Assembly (NCBI GenBank): GCA_021779935.1 | Contig: JAJXZT010000016.1 | Location: 1 to 64,000, forward strand | Source: Acidobacteriota bacterium | Lineage (GTDB): Bacteria; Acidobacteriota; Terriglobia; Terriglobales; Acidobacteriaceae | Length of the DNA stretch: 64,000 nucleotides | Direction of reading: 5' to 3' | Shown here: positions 17,574 through 26,195 of the stretch, one piece after another | How the letters are laid out: each line of letters opens with the position of its first letter | Numbering within the stretch: position 1 is the first letter of the stretch | Made by a program: the position numbers and the translations under genes | The notes under the pieces: model-generated | What the model was told of the DNA's origin: nothing | Databases searched by the model: none | The model's input: the letters and a program-made list of their open reading frames with translations, nothing else

Positions 17574-19259
17574 ATGTCCAACGCGAATATTCCTGACTCT
17601 CCATCCACTCCCGAATCCAACGAGTCTTTCGCCGACGCGCTTTCTCAGTACGAACACAGCCATTCGCATAAGCGCGAAGATGGCGGCCGTCAGCTCGAAG
17701 GCATCGTCGTCACCGTCACCGCCGAATCCGTCCTGCTCGACATCGGCTTCAAGACCGAAGGCATCCTGCCCTTGACCGCTTTTCCACGCGGCGGGGAAGG
17801 CGTGAAGTCCGGCGACAAGTTTCCCGTCACCGTCAAGGGACGCGATCCCGAGGGCTACTACGAACTTTCGCTATTCAAGGTCGCGCAGCCAACCGACTGG
17901 ACATCTCTTGAAAAAGCTTTCGCCGAAAAGTCGACCATTGTCGGCACTGTGACTGCGGTGATTAAAGGTGGCGTCAGCGTGGATGTTGGCGTGCGTGCTT
18001 TCATGCCCGCCTCGCGCAGTGGAGCGCGCGAAGCCGCCGACCTGGAGAAACTTGTCGGAGAGGAAATTCGCTGCCGCATTATCAAGCTCGATGTGCAGGA
18101 CGAGGATGTTGTCGTCGATCGCCGCATCGTCGCCGAGGAAGAGGAGCGCTCCGTTCGCGAGCAGCGCTACTCTGAAGTGGCCGAGGGCGCGATTGTCACT
18201 GGAGTTGTCCGCAGCCTCACTGATTACGGCGCCTTCGTCGACATCGGCGGCGTCGATGGTCTGCTCCACGTTGGAGACATTTCATGGGCGCGCATTGCGA
18301 ACCCCGCCGATGTCCTCGTTGTCGGCCAGGAAATCGAAGCCAAGGTACTCAAGGTTGATTCCGAGAAGCGGCGCATCTCGCTCGGCATGAAGCAGCTTCA
18401 GCCCGACCCTTGGGATTCCGCCGCCGCGAAATATCCGGCGAACTCTCGCGTGCGCGGTCCCGTCACGCGCGTCGCCGAGTTCGGAGCATTCGTTGAACTT
18501 GAGCCCGGGCTGGAAGGCCTCATCCACGTCTCCGAAATGTCGTGGACAAGGAAGATGAAGAAGGCCAACACCATCGTTACTCCCGGAGAAACCGTCGAAG
18601 CCGTCGTCCTTGGCGTCGATGTCGCCCAGCGCCGCATCTCGCTTGGTCTCAAGCAGGCGCTCGGAGATCCGTGGGAGGACGCCGTCCGCCGCTTCCCGGT
18701 TGGCTCCGAGGCGGAAGGCCCCGTCACCAGCATCATGAAGTTCGGAGCCTTCGTCCAACTCGCCGATGGCATCGAGGGCCTGGTGCACGTCAGCGAAATC
18801 AGCGCCGAGAAGCGCATCAATCACCCGCAGGACGTTCTCAAGTCCGGGCAGGTCGTCAAGGTTCTCGTGCTCGCCATTGACAGAGAGAAGCGTCAGCTTC
18901 GCCTCAGCATGAAGCAACTCATTCCCACCGGCCTCGATGAATACATCGTCGAGCACAAGCCGGGCGACATCGTTACCGGGCGCATTGTCGAGGAGTCAGG
19001 CGGACGCGCGCGCGTCGAACTCGGTGAAGGCGTTCTCGCCACGTGCCAAATCGCCGCGCAATCTGCGGCACAGCCGGAAGCGCCGTCCGAGTCCAAGGCC
19101 GATCTCTCTTCGCTCTCTGCCATGTTGAATGCTCGTTGGAAGGGTGGTGCGCCTGCCGGCGGTTCCAAGCCGGAAGCCGTTCGCGCTGGCCAAATCCGCA
19201 GCTTCCGCATCGTCAGTCTCGATCCCGCCAGCAAGGCGATTGAGTTGGAACTGGCGTAA
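17574..19259 (+). CDS. rpsA: 30S ribosomal protein S1
   Basis: 561 residues with six S1 OB-fold repeats: GIVVTVTAESVLLDIGFKTEG, GTVTAVIKGGVSVDVG, GVVRSLTDYGAFVDIGG, GPVTRVAEFGAFVELEPG, GPVTSIMKFGAFVQLADG and a more divergent GRIVEESGGRARVELGEG (near residues 40, 120, 210, 295, 380, 465). The GAF-D/E and LLHVGDISW/LIHVSEMSW cores are typical of repeats 3-5. It binds mRNA on the 30S subunit. No Shine-Dalgarno sequence is visible before ATG 17574, as is common for S1 mRNAs that are autoregulated. Confidence 0.95.
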   Translation: MSNANIPDSPSTPESNESFADALSQYEHSHSHKREDGGRQLEGIVVTVTAESVLLDIGFKTEGILPLTAFPRGGEGVKSGDKFPVTVKGRDPEGYYELSLFKVAQPTDWTSLEKAFAEKSTIVGTVTAVIKGGVSVDVGVRAFMPASRSGAREAADLEKLVGEEIRCRIIKLDVQDEDVVVDRRIVAEEEERSVREQRYSEVAEGAIVTGVVRSLTDYGAFVDIGGVDGLLHVGDISWARIANPADVLVVGQEIEAKVLKVDSEKRRISLGMKQLQPDPWDSAAAKYPANSRVRGPVTRVAEFGAFVELEPGLEGLIHVSEMSWTRKMKKANTIVTPGETVEAVVLGVDVAQRRISLGLKQALGDPWEDAVRRFPVGSEAEGPVTSIMKFGAFVQLADGIEGLVHVSEISAEKRINHPQDVLKSGQVVKVLVLAIDREKRQLRLSMKQLIPTGLDEYIVEHKPGDIVTGRIVEESGGRARVELGEGVLATCQIAAQSAAQPEAPSESKADLSSLSAMLNARWKGGAPAGGSKPEAVRAGQIRSFRIVSLDPASKAIELELA

Positions 19260-19474
19260 TCGTTCGGGTGGAATGGATTGCTGAAGCATCGTTTGCTTGG
19301 GATGGATTTATGGGGAATGGATCTTAAAAGTATCGTTCGGACGCCCCATCCGGGTGCCCGGTCCTGAGCGCAGCGAAGAATGGGATCAGCAGTTCAGTAG
19401 CTCAGCACTGCCGCTGACTTTGCTTTCTCTAGTACCTAACACCCAGTACCCAGTACCCGCTTTTGGAGCAGTTC

Positions 19475-19828
19475 ATGTCGTCCACCACCGAAACCACTCA
19501 CGTCGATCTCAACCAGGCAATCCTTACGTCTCGCACTGCGCAGCCGAATCCCACGGGCAAGGTCACCACGGCGCTCGTCAGTTTTGCCGCGCTTCGTGTC
19601 GTCCTTGTCACCATGCCTGGCGGCTCGCTCTGGGAGCAGCATCAAACCACCGGCCGCATCACCGTCCAGGTGCTCGCCGGACACATCCGTTTGAACGCCG
19701 AAGGCGCCACCCACGACTTGCCCACCGGACATCTGCTCGCGCTGGAAAGCAATATCCCGCACGATGTCGAGGCTCTCGTCGACAGCACGTTCCTTCTCAC
19801 CGTCGCCCGCCAGCCGTCCACCGCGTAG
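19475..19828 (+). CDS. Small cupin-domain protein
   Basis: 117 residues from ATG 19475, chosen for the GGAG 6 bases upstream. One cupin barrel covers most of the protein: SLWEQHQTTGRITVQVLAGHIRLNAEG (motif 1, with few metal-ligand histidines) and LLALESNIPHDVEALVDS (motif 2). The scarcity of His ligands suggests a binding or sensory role rather than dioxygenase activity. The region upstream (19390-19455) is made of dispersed short-word repeats. Confidence 0.75.
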   Translation: MSSTTETTHVDLNQAILTSRTAQPNPTGKVTTALVSFAALRVVLVTMPGGSLWEQHQTTGRITVQVLAGHIRLNAEGATHDLPTGHLLALESNIPHDVEALVDSTFLLTVARQPSTA

Positions 19829-19934
19829 ATCGGCCCCGCCGGCAAAATTTGCGGACGTGGCAGTGCTCTCGGCTGGGCGGACGTTCGCATCCGCGCAAAT
19901 GTCCGCCCAGCCGCCAATAGCTGTTAGCTACCAG

Positions 19935-20387
19935 CTATGAAGCCGTTTGCATCGGTTCGTGTGTGTCGTTCTGTCCGTGCAAGCCCAGCAGAATATTTGT
20001 CGCGTCGCTGAGCAGGAACAGCACTTCACCGAGCTTCGCGCTGTCCGATGTCGCCAACCCTGAGAGCAGGGCAACACAGCGGTCCAGCTTACCCACCAGT
20101 TTTGCCATGGACGTCTCGTCCTGCAAAACTGGCATGCCCAGCGACGGCTCGGAGATATCTCCTTGCGTCAACCCGGCGCGCTCGTAGAAGTACCAGCAGT
20201 CCTGCGGCCCGGCAAATTTCGCCAGTCGCAGCCACATCAGCGCCGAGGGCTTTGAGATACCCCGCTCCCAACGAGAGATCGTCATTTTTGAAGTGTTGAT
20301 TTGTGCGGCAAATGCAGCGCCCGTCAGTTGCATGCTCAGGCGCATGTGCCGAATCTTCTGTGCCCATTCGGGCATTGGTTCTGTCAT
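19935..20387 (-). CDS. XRE-family transcriptional regulator
   Basis: 150 residues. A Cro/CI-type helix-turn-helix spans about residues 10-60 (RHMRLSMQLTGAAFAAQI then TSKMTISRWERGISKPSALM). The C-terminal half is helical (AKLVGKLDRCVALLSGL) and probably dimerises. It stands alone. A 454-base gap lies upstream of it. Confidence 0.85.
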   Translation of the reverse strand: MTEPMPEWAQKIRHMRLSMQLTGAAFAAQINTSKMTISRWERGISKPSALMWLRLAKFAGPQDCWYFYERAGLTQGDISEPSLGMPVLQDETSMAKLVGKLDRCVALLSGLATSDSAKLGEVLFLLSDATNILLGLHGQNDTHEPMQTAS

Positions 20388-20841
20388 CGGTGAGGGTCCC
20401 CCAAAACAGTCTTGAGAACTCCGTCAGGTCCAGCCCGTGCTCTACCCGAGGCTCTCGTTGCGGATCACGTCGCCGCCGTTATTACGGTCGGTTCTCCATG
20501 GCCTTCGTCCACGGATCGACAACTTCTAGACACAAAAAAACCTTGATGTTGGGGAAAGTATGCGACAGATGGGACGGCCTGTCACTGCCAATTTAGGGGA
20601 ATACACACAAAAAATGTAAGGTCTGGAGCACCCTCACAGCCGCTCTGGATGCGGTTCTACGCCTCTTAGCTCGCGCCCTACCCGTTGCCGCAAGGCTTAG
20701 TGATGCATTTCCAGTAACTTACGGATACCGTAACTTGCGGCGCGCTTTCGCGCTCCATCACATCGCCAAATGTGAATGAAACAGGAACTGGCTCGAACGT
20801 GCCGCCGGTGATTTGGAGCCACAATGGAACACCGCGCGCCG
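20388..20841. other. Gap without a supported gene
   Basis: 454 bases upstream of the XRE regulator and downstream of the PilZ gene. The short frames here lack coding character. GCGCGCTTTCGCGC at about 20738-20752 is a small self-complementary patch. I see nothing else. Confidence 0.4.
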
Positions 20842-21117
20842 TTAGACGAAGCGCACTCCCACGCAGTTTGTCCGCGTGTGCACCACTTCAATATTCATCG
20901 TGATCGTGTCTCTCGTGGTTGGTTCCTGGATGGATACGCACATCTTCCGCCCTGCGGCCAGCCGCAGTTGTGCGTCTTCCGATGACGTGTAAATCAACAT
21001 GCCTCCGCCGCTCACTTGCGCAACCCGTCCCAGTTCAAACCCGGTATCGTCCAGCACCAGCGCATCTTCCGTCAGCGTGAGGCGTTGCCACTCCCGGCGA
21101 TTTCCTGTCGTTTCCAT
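20842..21117 (-). CDS. Single-domain PilZ protein
   Basis: 91 residues. The PilZ layout is present: an arginine-rich N-terminus (NRREWQRL), a QVSGGGMLIYT segment equivalent to the D/NxSxxG motif, and a C-terminal VGVRFV strand. The canonical RxxxR is only partly matched (RREWQR) and the Asp before SGGG is replaced by Gln, so c-di-GMP binding is uncertain. It lies downstream of acyl-CoA dehydrogenase on the same strand. Confidence 0.8.
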   Translation of the reverse strand: METTGNRREWQRLTLTEDALVLDDTGFELGRVAQVSGGGMLIYTSSEDAQLRLAAGRKMCVSIQEPTTRDTITMNIEVVHTRTNCVGVRFV

Positions 21118-21187
21118 AGGCGTTCATGAGCGAACGCCCCAGCGGCCTTCTTCCGGTGGGGCGTCTTGATTGTTTCGGATTGTAACG

Positions 21188-22354
21188 CTACTTCCCGCCG
21201 ATCACCAGTTTTGCAATCGTTGCGAGCTGCATATTGCTCGTTCCCTCGTAGATCTTTCCGATCTTCGAGTCGCGGAAGTACTTCTCCACCGGGTAGTCTT
21301 TCGTGAAGCCGTACCCGCCGTAGATCTCCACCGCCTGTGACGCCACTCTTTCCGCCACCTGCGACGCGAACAGCTTGGTCATTGCGGCTTCCTTCACAAA
21401 GTTCATCTTCGCGTCCTTCATGCGCGCCGCGTTGTACACCATCATCCGCACCGCCGTGATCTCCGTCGCCATCTGCGCCAGTTGGAACTGGATCGCCTGG
21501 AAGTTCGAGATCGGCTGTCCGAACTGTTTGCGCTCCTGCGCATACTTCACTGCGCACTCCCATGCTCCTTGCGCCACGCCCAGCATCTGCGCGCCAATCC
21601 CGATCCGCCCCTCGTTCAGCGTCTCGATTGCGATCTTGTAGCCCTTGCCTTTTTCTCCCAGCAGGTTTTCCTTCGGAACCTTGCAGTCCTCCAGGATCAG
21701 TTCGCACGTCGACGACGCCCTGATTCCCAGCTTGTCTTCCTTCTTGCCCACCGTGAATCCGGGGAAGTCCTTCTCCACGATGAATGCCGTGATCCCCTTG
21801 TATCCCGCCGCCAGGTCCACCGAGGCGATCATGATGAACAGGTTCGCTTCTTTACCGTTCGTGATCCACAACTTCTGTCCGTTCAGCAGCCAGTGGTCGC
21901 CCTTGTCTTCCGCGCGCGTCGTCAGCGCAAACGCGTCCGATCCGCTGCCCGCCTCGCTCAGTGCATAGGCGCCCACCCACTCGGTGGCCATCTTCGGCAG
22001 ATATTTTTTCTTCTGCTCGTCCGTGCCCCAGCGCAGCAGCGCGTTGTTCACCAGCGTGTTCTGCACGTCCACCACCACGCCCGCCGAAGCGTCCACTCGC
22101 GACAACTCTTCCACCGCCAGGATCGCCTCGAAGAACGTGCCGCCGCCGCCGCCGTACTGCTCGGGAACCTCGATTCCCATCAATCCAAGCTGGAAGAACT
22201 GCTCGATGAGCGAGTGGTCAAACATTCCCTTCTCGTCCATCTCTTTTGCCCGCGGCCTTACTGCTTCTTCGGCAAACTGTCGAATGTTGTCGCGGAACAT
22301 CTGTTCATCTTCCGTCAGCGCAACCAGCGGCTGCGGAGCGTATTCATTAGCCAT
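21188..22354 (-). CDS. Acyl-CoA dehydrogenase
   Basis: 388 residues, the full family length. It contains YALSEAGSGSDAFALTTRAE (acyl-CoA and FAD contact region, about 130-150), GIRASSTCELILEDCKVP, and the C-terminal QIYGG-like EIYGGYGFTKDYPVEKYFRDSKI with the catalytic-base region and the YEGTSNMQL motif of short/medium-chain enzymes. It oxidises acyl-CoA to enoyl-CoA, passing electrons to ETF. No other beta-oxidation gene is adjacent. Confidence 0.95.
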   Translation of the reverse strand: MANEYAPQPLVALTEDEQMFRDNIRQFAEEAVRPRAKEMDEKGMFDHSLIEQFFQLGLMGIEVPEQYGGGGGTFFEAILAVEELSRVDASAGVVVDVQNTLVNNALLRWGTDEQKKKYLPKMATEWVGAYALSEAGSGSDAFALTTRAEDKGDHWLLNGQKLWITNGKEANLFIMIASVDLAAGYKGITAFIVEKDFPGFTVGKKEDKLGIRASSTCELILEDCKVPKENLLGEKGKGYKIAIETLNEGRIGIGAQMLGVAQGAWECAVKYAQERKQFGQPISNFQAIQFQLAQMATEITAVRMMVYNAARMKDAKMNFVKEAAMTKLFASQVAERVASQAVEIYGGYGFTKDYPVEKYFRDSKIGKIYEGTSNMQLATIAKLVIGGK

Positions 22355-22584
22355 ATAAGACTCCCACCTGATTTAGGCAAACCGGAGATTATACCCATTA
22401 CACCGCATCTCTGGCGAGTGAACGTTGCGTCGGGAACTTATCCAGTTTCGTTGCTTTTCGATTTTGTTCTTGATTTGACTCGCGACTTGCGACTCGTGAC
22501 TGACGCTGCCTTTGCAGTAGCTCAGCGGCTTAGCAGCTCTTTTGTCTTTGCTTGTGGCTTGCAGCTAACAGCTTGCTTCTGCAG

Positions 22585-23460
22585 CTATCTTCTGTACACC
22601 ACTTTCAGGCTTTCCGCATTCAGCAGTTTTCTGATCTGGCTTTTTGCATGGACGGCCCATGCGCCATTCGCGTCCAGCCGCACATAAGCCTTCCAGTGGT
22701 AGAGAGCCTTGCGCGGTTCTTTCTTGCGTTCATATGCCAGTGCCAGGTTGTAATGCGCGTCGGCGTACGTGGGGGCCAGCGCCACCGCCGCCCGGTATGC
22801 CCGGATCGCCTCGTCCACGCGTTCCGTTTCGTCCAGCACGTTTCCCAGGTCGAAGTACGCCAGCGCGTAGCGGTCATCGCACTCGATGGCTCCGCGATAA
22901 TGTTTCTCCGCCAGCGCGTAGTCACCCTGGTTGTAGTAGAGCGTGCCCAGGTTGATGTGTGCCGGTGCGTAGCGCGGGTCCAGCGTCAGAACTTTCTCGT
23001 ATGCCGCAATCGCCTCATAGGCCGTTGCCGGGTCGTCTTCCAGCATGATCCCGCGCGCAAAAAATTCTGCTGCCGTTTCCGTCAGCGCGATCGCCTTTAC
23101 GTTTCCGGCCTCCACCACGGTGCCCGTCTCCGCAAAGTCCATCACAAACTGCCCGTTGATCGGATCCACGGCGCGCCCTTCGTGACGGTAAGCCACGCGC
23201 GAGCCCACGGAGAACGTTCCCGCCTCAATCAGCGGATTCTCCATGCCGCTCACCTGCCGTTGCATTGCCTGCAGCGACTGGCGAATCACCGCTGACCGTA
23301 CACGCTTGGCACGCAGGTCGCGAACTTTCTTTAATTGCAGGAGATCGAAAAACGAAAAGGACTCGCCAACAGCAACCAGGCCGGCCCGCTGCCAGCCACT
23401 CAGTTGCCGCGGGGAAATGCGAAGGATCCGCAGTACGTCCGTTCGGTTAAATAGGGTCAC
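22585..23460 (-). CDS. MerR-type HTH domain fused to TPR repeats
   Basis: 291 residues. The N-terminal ~70 residues (LFNRTDVLRILRISPRQLSGWQRAGLV then YFSFFDLLQLKKVRDLRAKRV-like) form a MerR-type winged helix. A middle region (residues ~75-130) has no clear family. Four TPR units follow from ~150 (AYEKVLTLDPRYAPAHINLG, HYRGAIECDDRYALAYFDLG, AYRAAVALAPTYADAHYNLA). It is probably a DNA-binding regulator that senses a protein partner rather than a small ligand. Confidence 0.85.
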   Translation of the reverse strand: MTLFNRTDVLRILRISPRQLSGWQRAGLVAVGESFSFFDLLQLKKVRDLRAKRVRSAVIRQSLQAMQRQVSGMENPLIEAGTFSVGSRVAYRHEGRAVDPINGQFVMDFAETGTVVEAGNVKAIALTETAAEFFARGIMLEDDPATAYEAIAAYEKVLTLDPRYAPAHINLGTLYYNQGDYALAEKHYRGAIECDDRYALAYFDLGNVLDETERVDEAIRAYRAAVALAPTYADAHYNLALAYERKKEPRKALYHWKAYVRLDANGAWAVHAKSQIRKLLNAESLKVVYRR

Positions 23461-23658
23461 ATGCTCACTTACGGGCGTTACTCACCGCGATTATCGTTGT
23501 CACGCCTTTCGGAATCAAGCGGAAAATAGTGCCACTCCCTCTGAAAACTGTTGAAAACGATATAGTTGCACCACGGCAGCGACACTTCCTTGAGGCTGTT
23601 TCTGACACGCTGCTTGCCCGTCGTGCGAAAATGACTTCCGCTTCGTTGGAGGTTGCGC

Positions 23659-23895
23659 GTGTGCTCCAGTTCCATTCGTTCGCGCCAGAACTTCATCGTC
23701 CGGCATCCACTGTTGTCGGTCCTGTTCTGTTGGTTCTTGGCGATGCTCGCTGAGTTCATCACTTTTTTTCTTTCCATTCGCGGCATCATCCCAGAGCCGT
23801 TGGCCGAGACGATCTTCTATACTGCGATTCCTTGCGTCGCGGGTACCGCGTCTCTCATGCTTCTCTCCTATGCTTTTCTCAACCGCTTTTTCTAG
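23659..23895 (+). CDS. Small two-TM membrane protein
   Basis: 78 residues from GTG 23659, chosen because GGAGG lies 6 bases upstream; a TTG at 23653 sits directly on the SD. Two hydrophobic segments (LLSVLFCWFLAMLAEFITFFL and AIPCVAGTASLMLLSYAFL) with few charges between. No family is recognised. Just upstream of the tRNA-Thr gene. Confidence 0.6.
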   Translation: MCSSSIRSRQNFIVRHPLLSVLFCWFLAMLAEFITFFLSIRGIIPEPLAETIFYTAIPCVAGTASLMLLSYAFLNRFF

Positions 23896-24023
23896 CAGTC
23901 CCGTTTTGCAAGTGCCTTCTCTCGCGACTCGCGACTATTGACTCGCGTCTCCTAACCGTCGCCTCGCATCTGGCCCCGTCCGCTTTACGAATCTGTCACG
24001 TCCATTTAAAATCGTTCCGGCGG

Positions 24024-24099
24024 GCCGAAGTAGCTCAGTTGGTAGAGCAGCCGATTCGTAATCGGCAGGTCACCGGTTCAAGTCCGGTCTTCGGCTCCA
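24024..24099 (+). tRNA. tRNA-Thr (anticodon CGT)
   Basis: 76 bases including an encoded CCA. The acceptor arms GCCGAAG and CTTCGGC pair perfectly. A standard D arm (AGCTCAGTTGGTAGAGC) is followed by anticodon stem GCCGA/TCGGC around TTCGTAA, giving anticodon CGT for codon ACG. The T arm ACCGGTTCAAGTCCGGT is intact. A terminator follows 15 bases later. Confidence 0.97.
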
Positions 24100-24114
24100 T
24101 GCTCTCATATCCAG

Positions 24115-24139
24115 GCCCCTCCCTCCGGAGGGGCTTTTT
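24115..24139 (+). terminator. Terminator after tRNA-Thr
   Basis: GCCCCTCC (24115-24122) pairs with GGAGGGGC (24127-24134) around a 4-base loop, followed by TTTTT. Confidence 0.9.
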
Positions 24140-24169
24140 CCGTCTGCCGACAGTGGACTCCTGCCTTGT

Positions 24170-24212
24170 TTTACCTAACACCTAGCACCTAGCACCTAAC
24201 ACCTAGTACCTG
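24170..24212. repeat. CCTAGCACCTAG tandem short-word repeat
   Basis: Six iterations of a 7-base word of the type CCTAGTA/CCTAGCA/CCTAACA. Related arrays occur at about 19430-19456, 30310-30331 and 32279-32310, always between genes. Confidence 0.75.
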
Positions 24213-24225
24213 TCGAAACAGCAAA

Positions 24226-24243
24226 GCCGCCCATGCAGGCGGC
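24226..24243 (-). terminator. Terminator of the small-peptide/7-TM operon
   Basis: On the minus strand GCCGCC and GGCGGC form a hairpin with a 6-base loop, followed by TTTGCTGTTT, about 30 bases after the stop of the last gene (24275). Confidence 0.7.
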
Positions 24244-24274
24244 TCGCGCTTGTTGAGTCTCATCCACCGCGGAT

Positions 24275-24478
24275 TTATCCGCTTTTCCGTCGTGGCATTT
24301 CTTTCGTGTTTTCCGCTCGCATCATCAACTGGTCCAGCTCATTGAGATACTTCTGCAGACGGTCGATTTCTTCCTCGACCTTGTTTTTCTGCGCACGCAG
24401 AAATTCCAGGGCTTGTACACGCTTCTCGTTGATCTCGAATGAATCCATAAATCTGCCGTTTGATTCCGCGAGTTCCAT
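24275..24478 (-). CDS. Small coiled-coil protein
   Basis: 67 residues with a continuous heptad pattern over residues 15-57 (KRVQALEFLRAQKNKVEEEI, DRLQKYLNELDQLMM) and a basic C-terminus. Its ATG overlaps the upstream stop by one base (TAATG), so it is translationally coupled to the 138-residue protein. No family is recognised; an adaptor or partner-binding role is likely from the coiled coil. Confidence 0.7.
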   Translation of the reverse strand: MELAESNGRFMDSFEINEKRVQALEFLRAQKNKVEEEIDRLQKYLNELDQLMMRAENTKEMPRRKSG

Positions 24479-24894
24479 TAGCTGTGCTGAGTAGCCGCGT
24501 CAAACCAGTCCAGTAGGAATGGATTCTGCAGCCCGCAAATCGCCCGGCAGTTGCGGACGATATCTTCATACCGGTCCAGCAGGATACGTATATGCTCTCC
24601 CGGTTCCTGCCGCATAAACGTCAGTGTGCGCGCCATCTGCACCTTGCGCAGACAATGCACCATCTCCAGCGCCGCCTTGCGGATCTCCAGCCCATCCTGG
24701 AGCAGCTCCGGGTTGTGCTCGCCGTGGCACACGTCGGCCACAATCGCTGAAAACAGTAAAGCCGCTTCGCAGAAGCGTTCTACTTTTTGCAGGTCTTCGC
24801 GCGTATATCTTCCTCCGCGCAACGTGCTCACGGGGATCGTCTGGAACTCCCGGCTCAGCGCGGCCAACTGCTCAAGGATTCTATCTTCCGTCAT
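24478..24894 (-). CDS. Hypothetical helical protein
   Basis: 138 residues, soluble and all-helical by pattern (LEQLAALSREFQTI, CEAALLFSAIVADVCHGEHN, LRKVQMARTLTFMRQE). One His/Cys patch (VCHGEH) could bind metal, but that is weak. It lies 31 bases after the 7-TM gene and overlaps the next gene by one base, as the third member of a four-gene operon. Its function is unknown. Confidence 0.65.
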   Translation of the reverse strand: MTEDRILEQLAALSREFQTIPVSTLRGGRYTREDLQKVERFCEAALLFSAIVADVCHGEHNPELLQDGLEIRKAALEMVHCLRKVQMARTLTFMRQEPGEHIRILLDRYEDIVRNCRAICGLQNPFLLDWFDAATQHS

Positions 24895-24925
24895 GGGCTA
24901 CCTCGATCCTTTGCAGGCGAACATC

Positions 24926-25738
24926 TTAGTCGCCTTGATGTTCGCTACTTTCCGCATACGCCATCCGATGTACGGCCGTCAGCATGTATCCCACTGCCGA
25001 TCTCGCGTCGTCCTGCACTTGCCGGATCGCCGCCAGCACCTTGTCGGACGGCTCCGTCCGCTCCGCTTCCTGCCGCAGGAAGTACCCAATCCAGACTACT
25101 TCCGCAATCAGAAACGCAACTTGCGAGAGCACGTAAATAGTAGGCACCCACTCCGGCCTGCTGACCGCAATCACCGCGCTCACCGTCAGATCCACGGAAT
25201 TCATAAACATGAATCCCGCCGCGATTCCGAATGTCTGTCTCCGCCACGGTACCCCGAAGTATCGGGCAAACAAAACCACGAACGCGAACGCGACAGCGGT
25301 CGCGAACGTCGTGCTGCGGTCCATCGTCAGAATGAGGTTCGATATTGCGTGAGGATTTGTGCTGGGCATCCAGAGTCCAACAGCGGCGCTGAGCGAAACG
25401 ATGGCGGCCAGAACGTAGATGAATACGGTCCCGGCGTGTTTCGGCAGTGTCCATAGAGGCATGAACAGGTCTGTAAAGACCTCATAGATCACCCCTGCCA
25501 TGAGCATGGTCCCTAGCGCGGTTCCCGTCCAGTAGAGGTAATAATAGGCATCCGACCTCGTTCCAAGCGTAAGGCTGGTAGCGATCAACGCGCCTGAACG
25601 GACGCACGAGAATACCAAAAACCCACTGAACAATGGGAAACGGCTTCGGTTGGATGGGCGCAACAAAAGCAGCGCTGCCCATACCTCCCCCACTACCGCA
25701 ATTATCCACACGATATTTGTGATTTGTGAAACGGTCAT
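24926..25738 (-). CDS. Seven-TM membrane protein of unknown function
   Basis: 270 residues with about seven hydrophobic segments between residues 5 and 220 (TNIVWIIAVVGEVWAALLLL, TFATAVAFAFVVLFARYFGV, IYVLSQVAFLIAEVVWIGYF) and a ~50-residue charged cytoplasmic tail. I have the impression of an acidobacterial family, but no sensor or transporter motif is visible. A 54-residue secreted peptide is encoded 49 bases upstream on the same strand. Confidence 0.75.
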   Translation of the reverse strand: MTVSQITNIVWIIAVVGEVWAALLLLRPSNRSRFPLFSGFLVFSCVRSGALIATSLTLGTRSDAYYYLYWTGTALGTMLMAGVIYEVFTDLFMPLWTLPKHAGTVFIYVLAAIVSLSAAVGLWMPSTNPHAISNLILTMDRSTTFATAVAFAFVVLFARYFGVPWRRQTFGIAAGFMFMNSVDLTVSAVIAVSRPEWVPTIYVLSQVAFLIAEVVWIGYFLRQEAERTEPSDKVLAAIRQVQDDARSAVGYMLTAVHRMAYAESSEHQGD

Positions 25739-25787
25739 AGGCCACCCCCATTATCGACTGGCTGATGGCCTCTAGACCGGCCACCAG

Positions 25788-25952
25788 CTACTTCGTCATC
25801 GGCGGGATCGGATCGGGTCCGTTGGTCGTATCGTACGCCGTCGCCGAAACTGTTGTACTCGTGTGCAGAGCCGTGTTCGAAGTCGTGAAGCGAGGACCGA
25901 AGGCAGCATAACCAAGGGCAAGAGTCAGGGAAAGCCACAGAACGAAGCGCAT
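25788..25952 (-). CDS. 54-residue secreted peptide
   Basis: A short frame from ATG 25952 to TAG 25788 with AAGGAG 7 bases upstream. Residues 1-18 (MRFVLWLSLTLALGYAAF) make a signal peptide or N-terminal anchor. The rest is polar, rich in Thr/Ser and Pro, without Cys (TSTTVSATAYDTTNG, ending DPIPPMTK). First gene of a minus-strand operon with the 7-TM protein and two small proteins. It could be an exported peptide ligand or an accessory subunit; both are inference. Confidence 0.65.
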   Translation of the reverse strand: MRFVLWLSLTLALGYAAFGPRFTTSNTALHTSTTVSATAYDTTNGPDPIPPMTK

Positions 25953-26195
25953 TGTATCTCCTTGTAGGCAGCATTTGGCTGCCAGAGGAGATTACATCAA
26001 CATGCATAGCTCCGCCATCTGCGTCAATACCTTGTACGCAAAGCGCCATGGTTCACTCTCCGGTTTCGCACAACTCCCCGAGTTTTCAGCAGCTTACAAC
26101 AAAATCGCTTTTCATGCCAATCTGAAACTACGGCTTACATTTGTTTTGATTTTGGAACAAGCCGCACTTCCAGCCATGAAAATGCCTTTAGCTGA

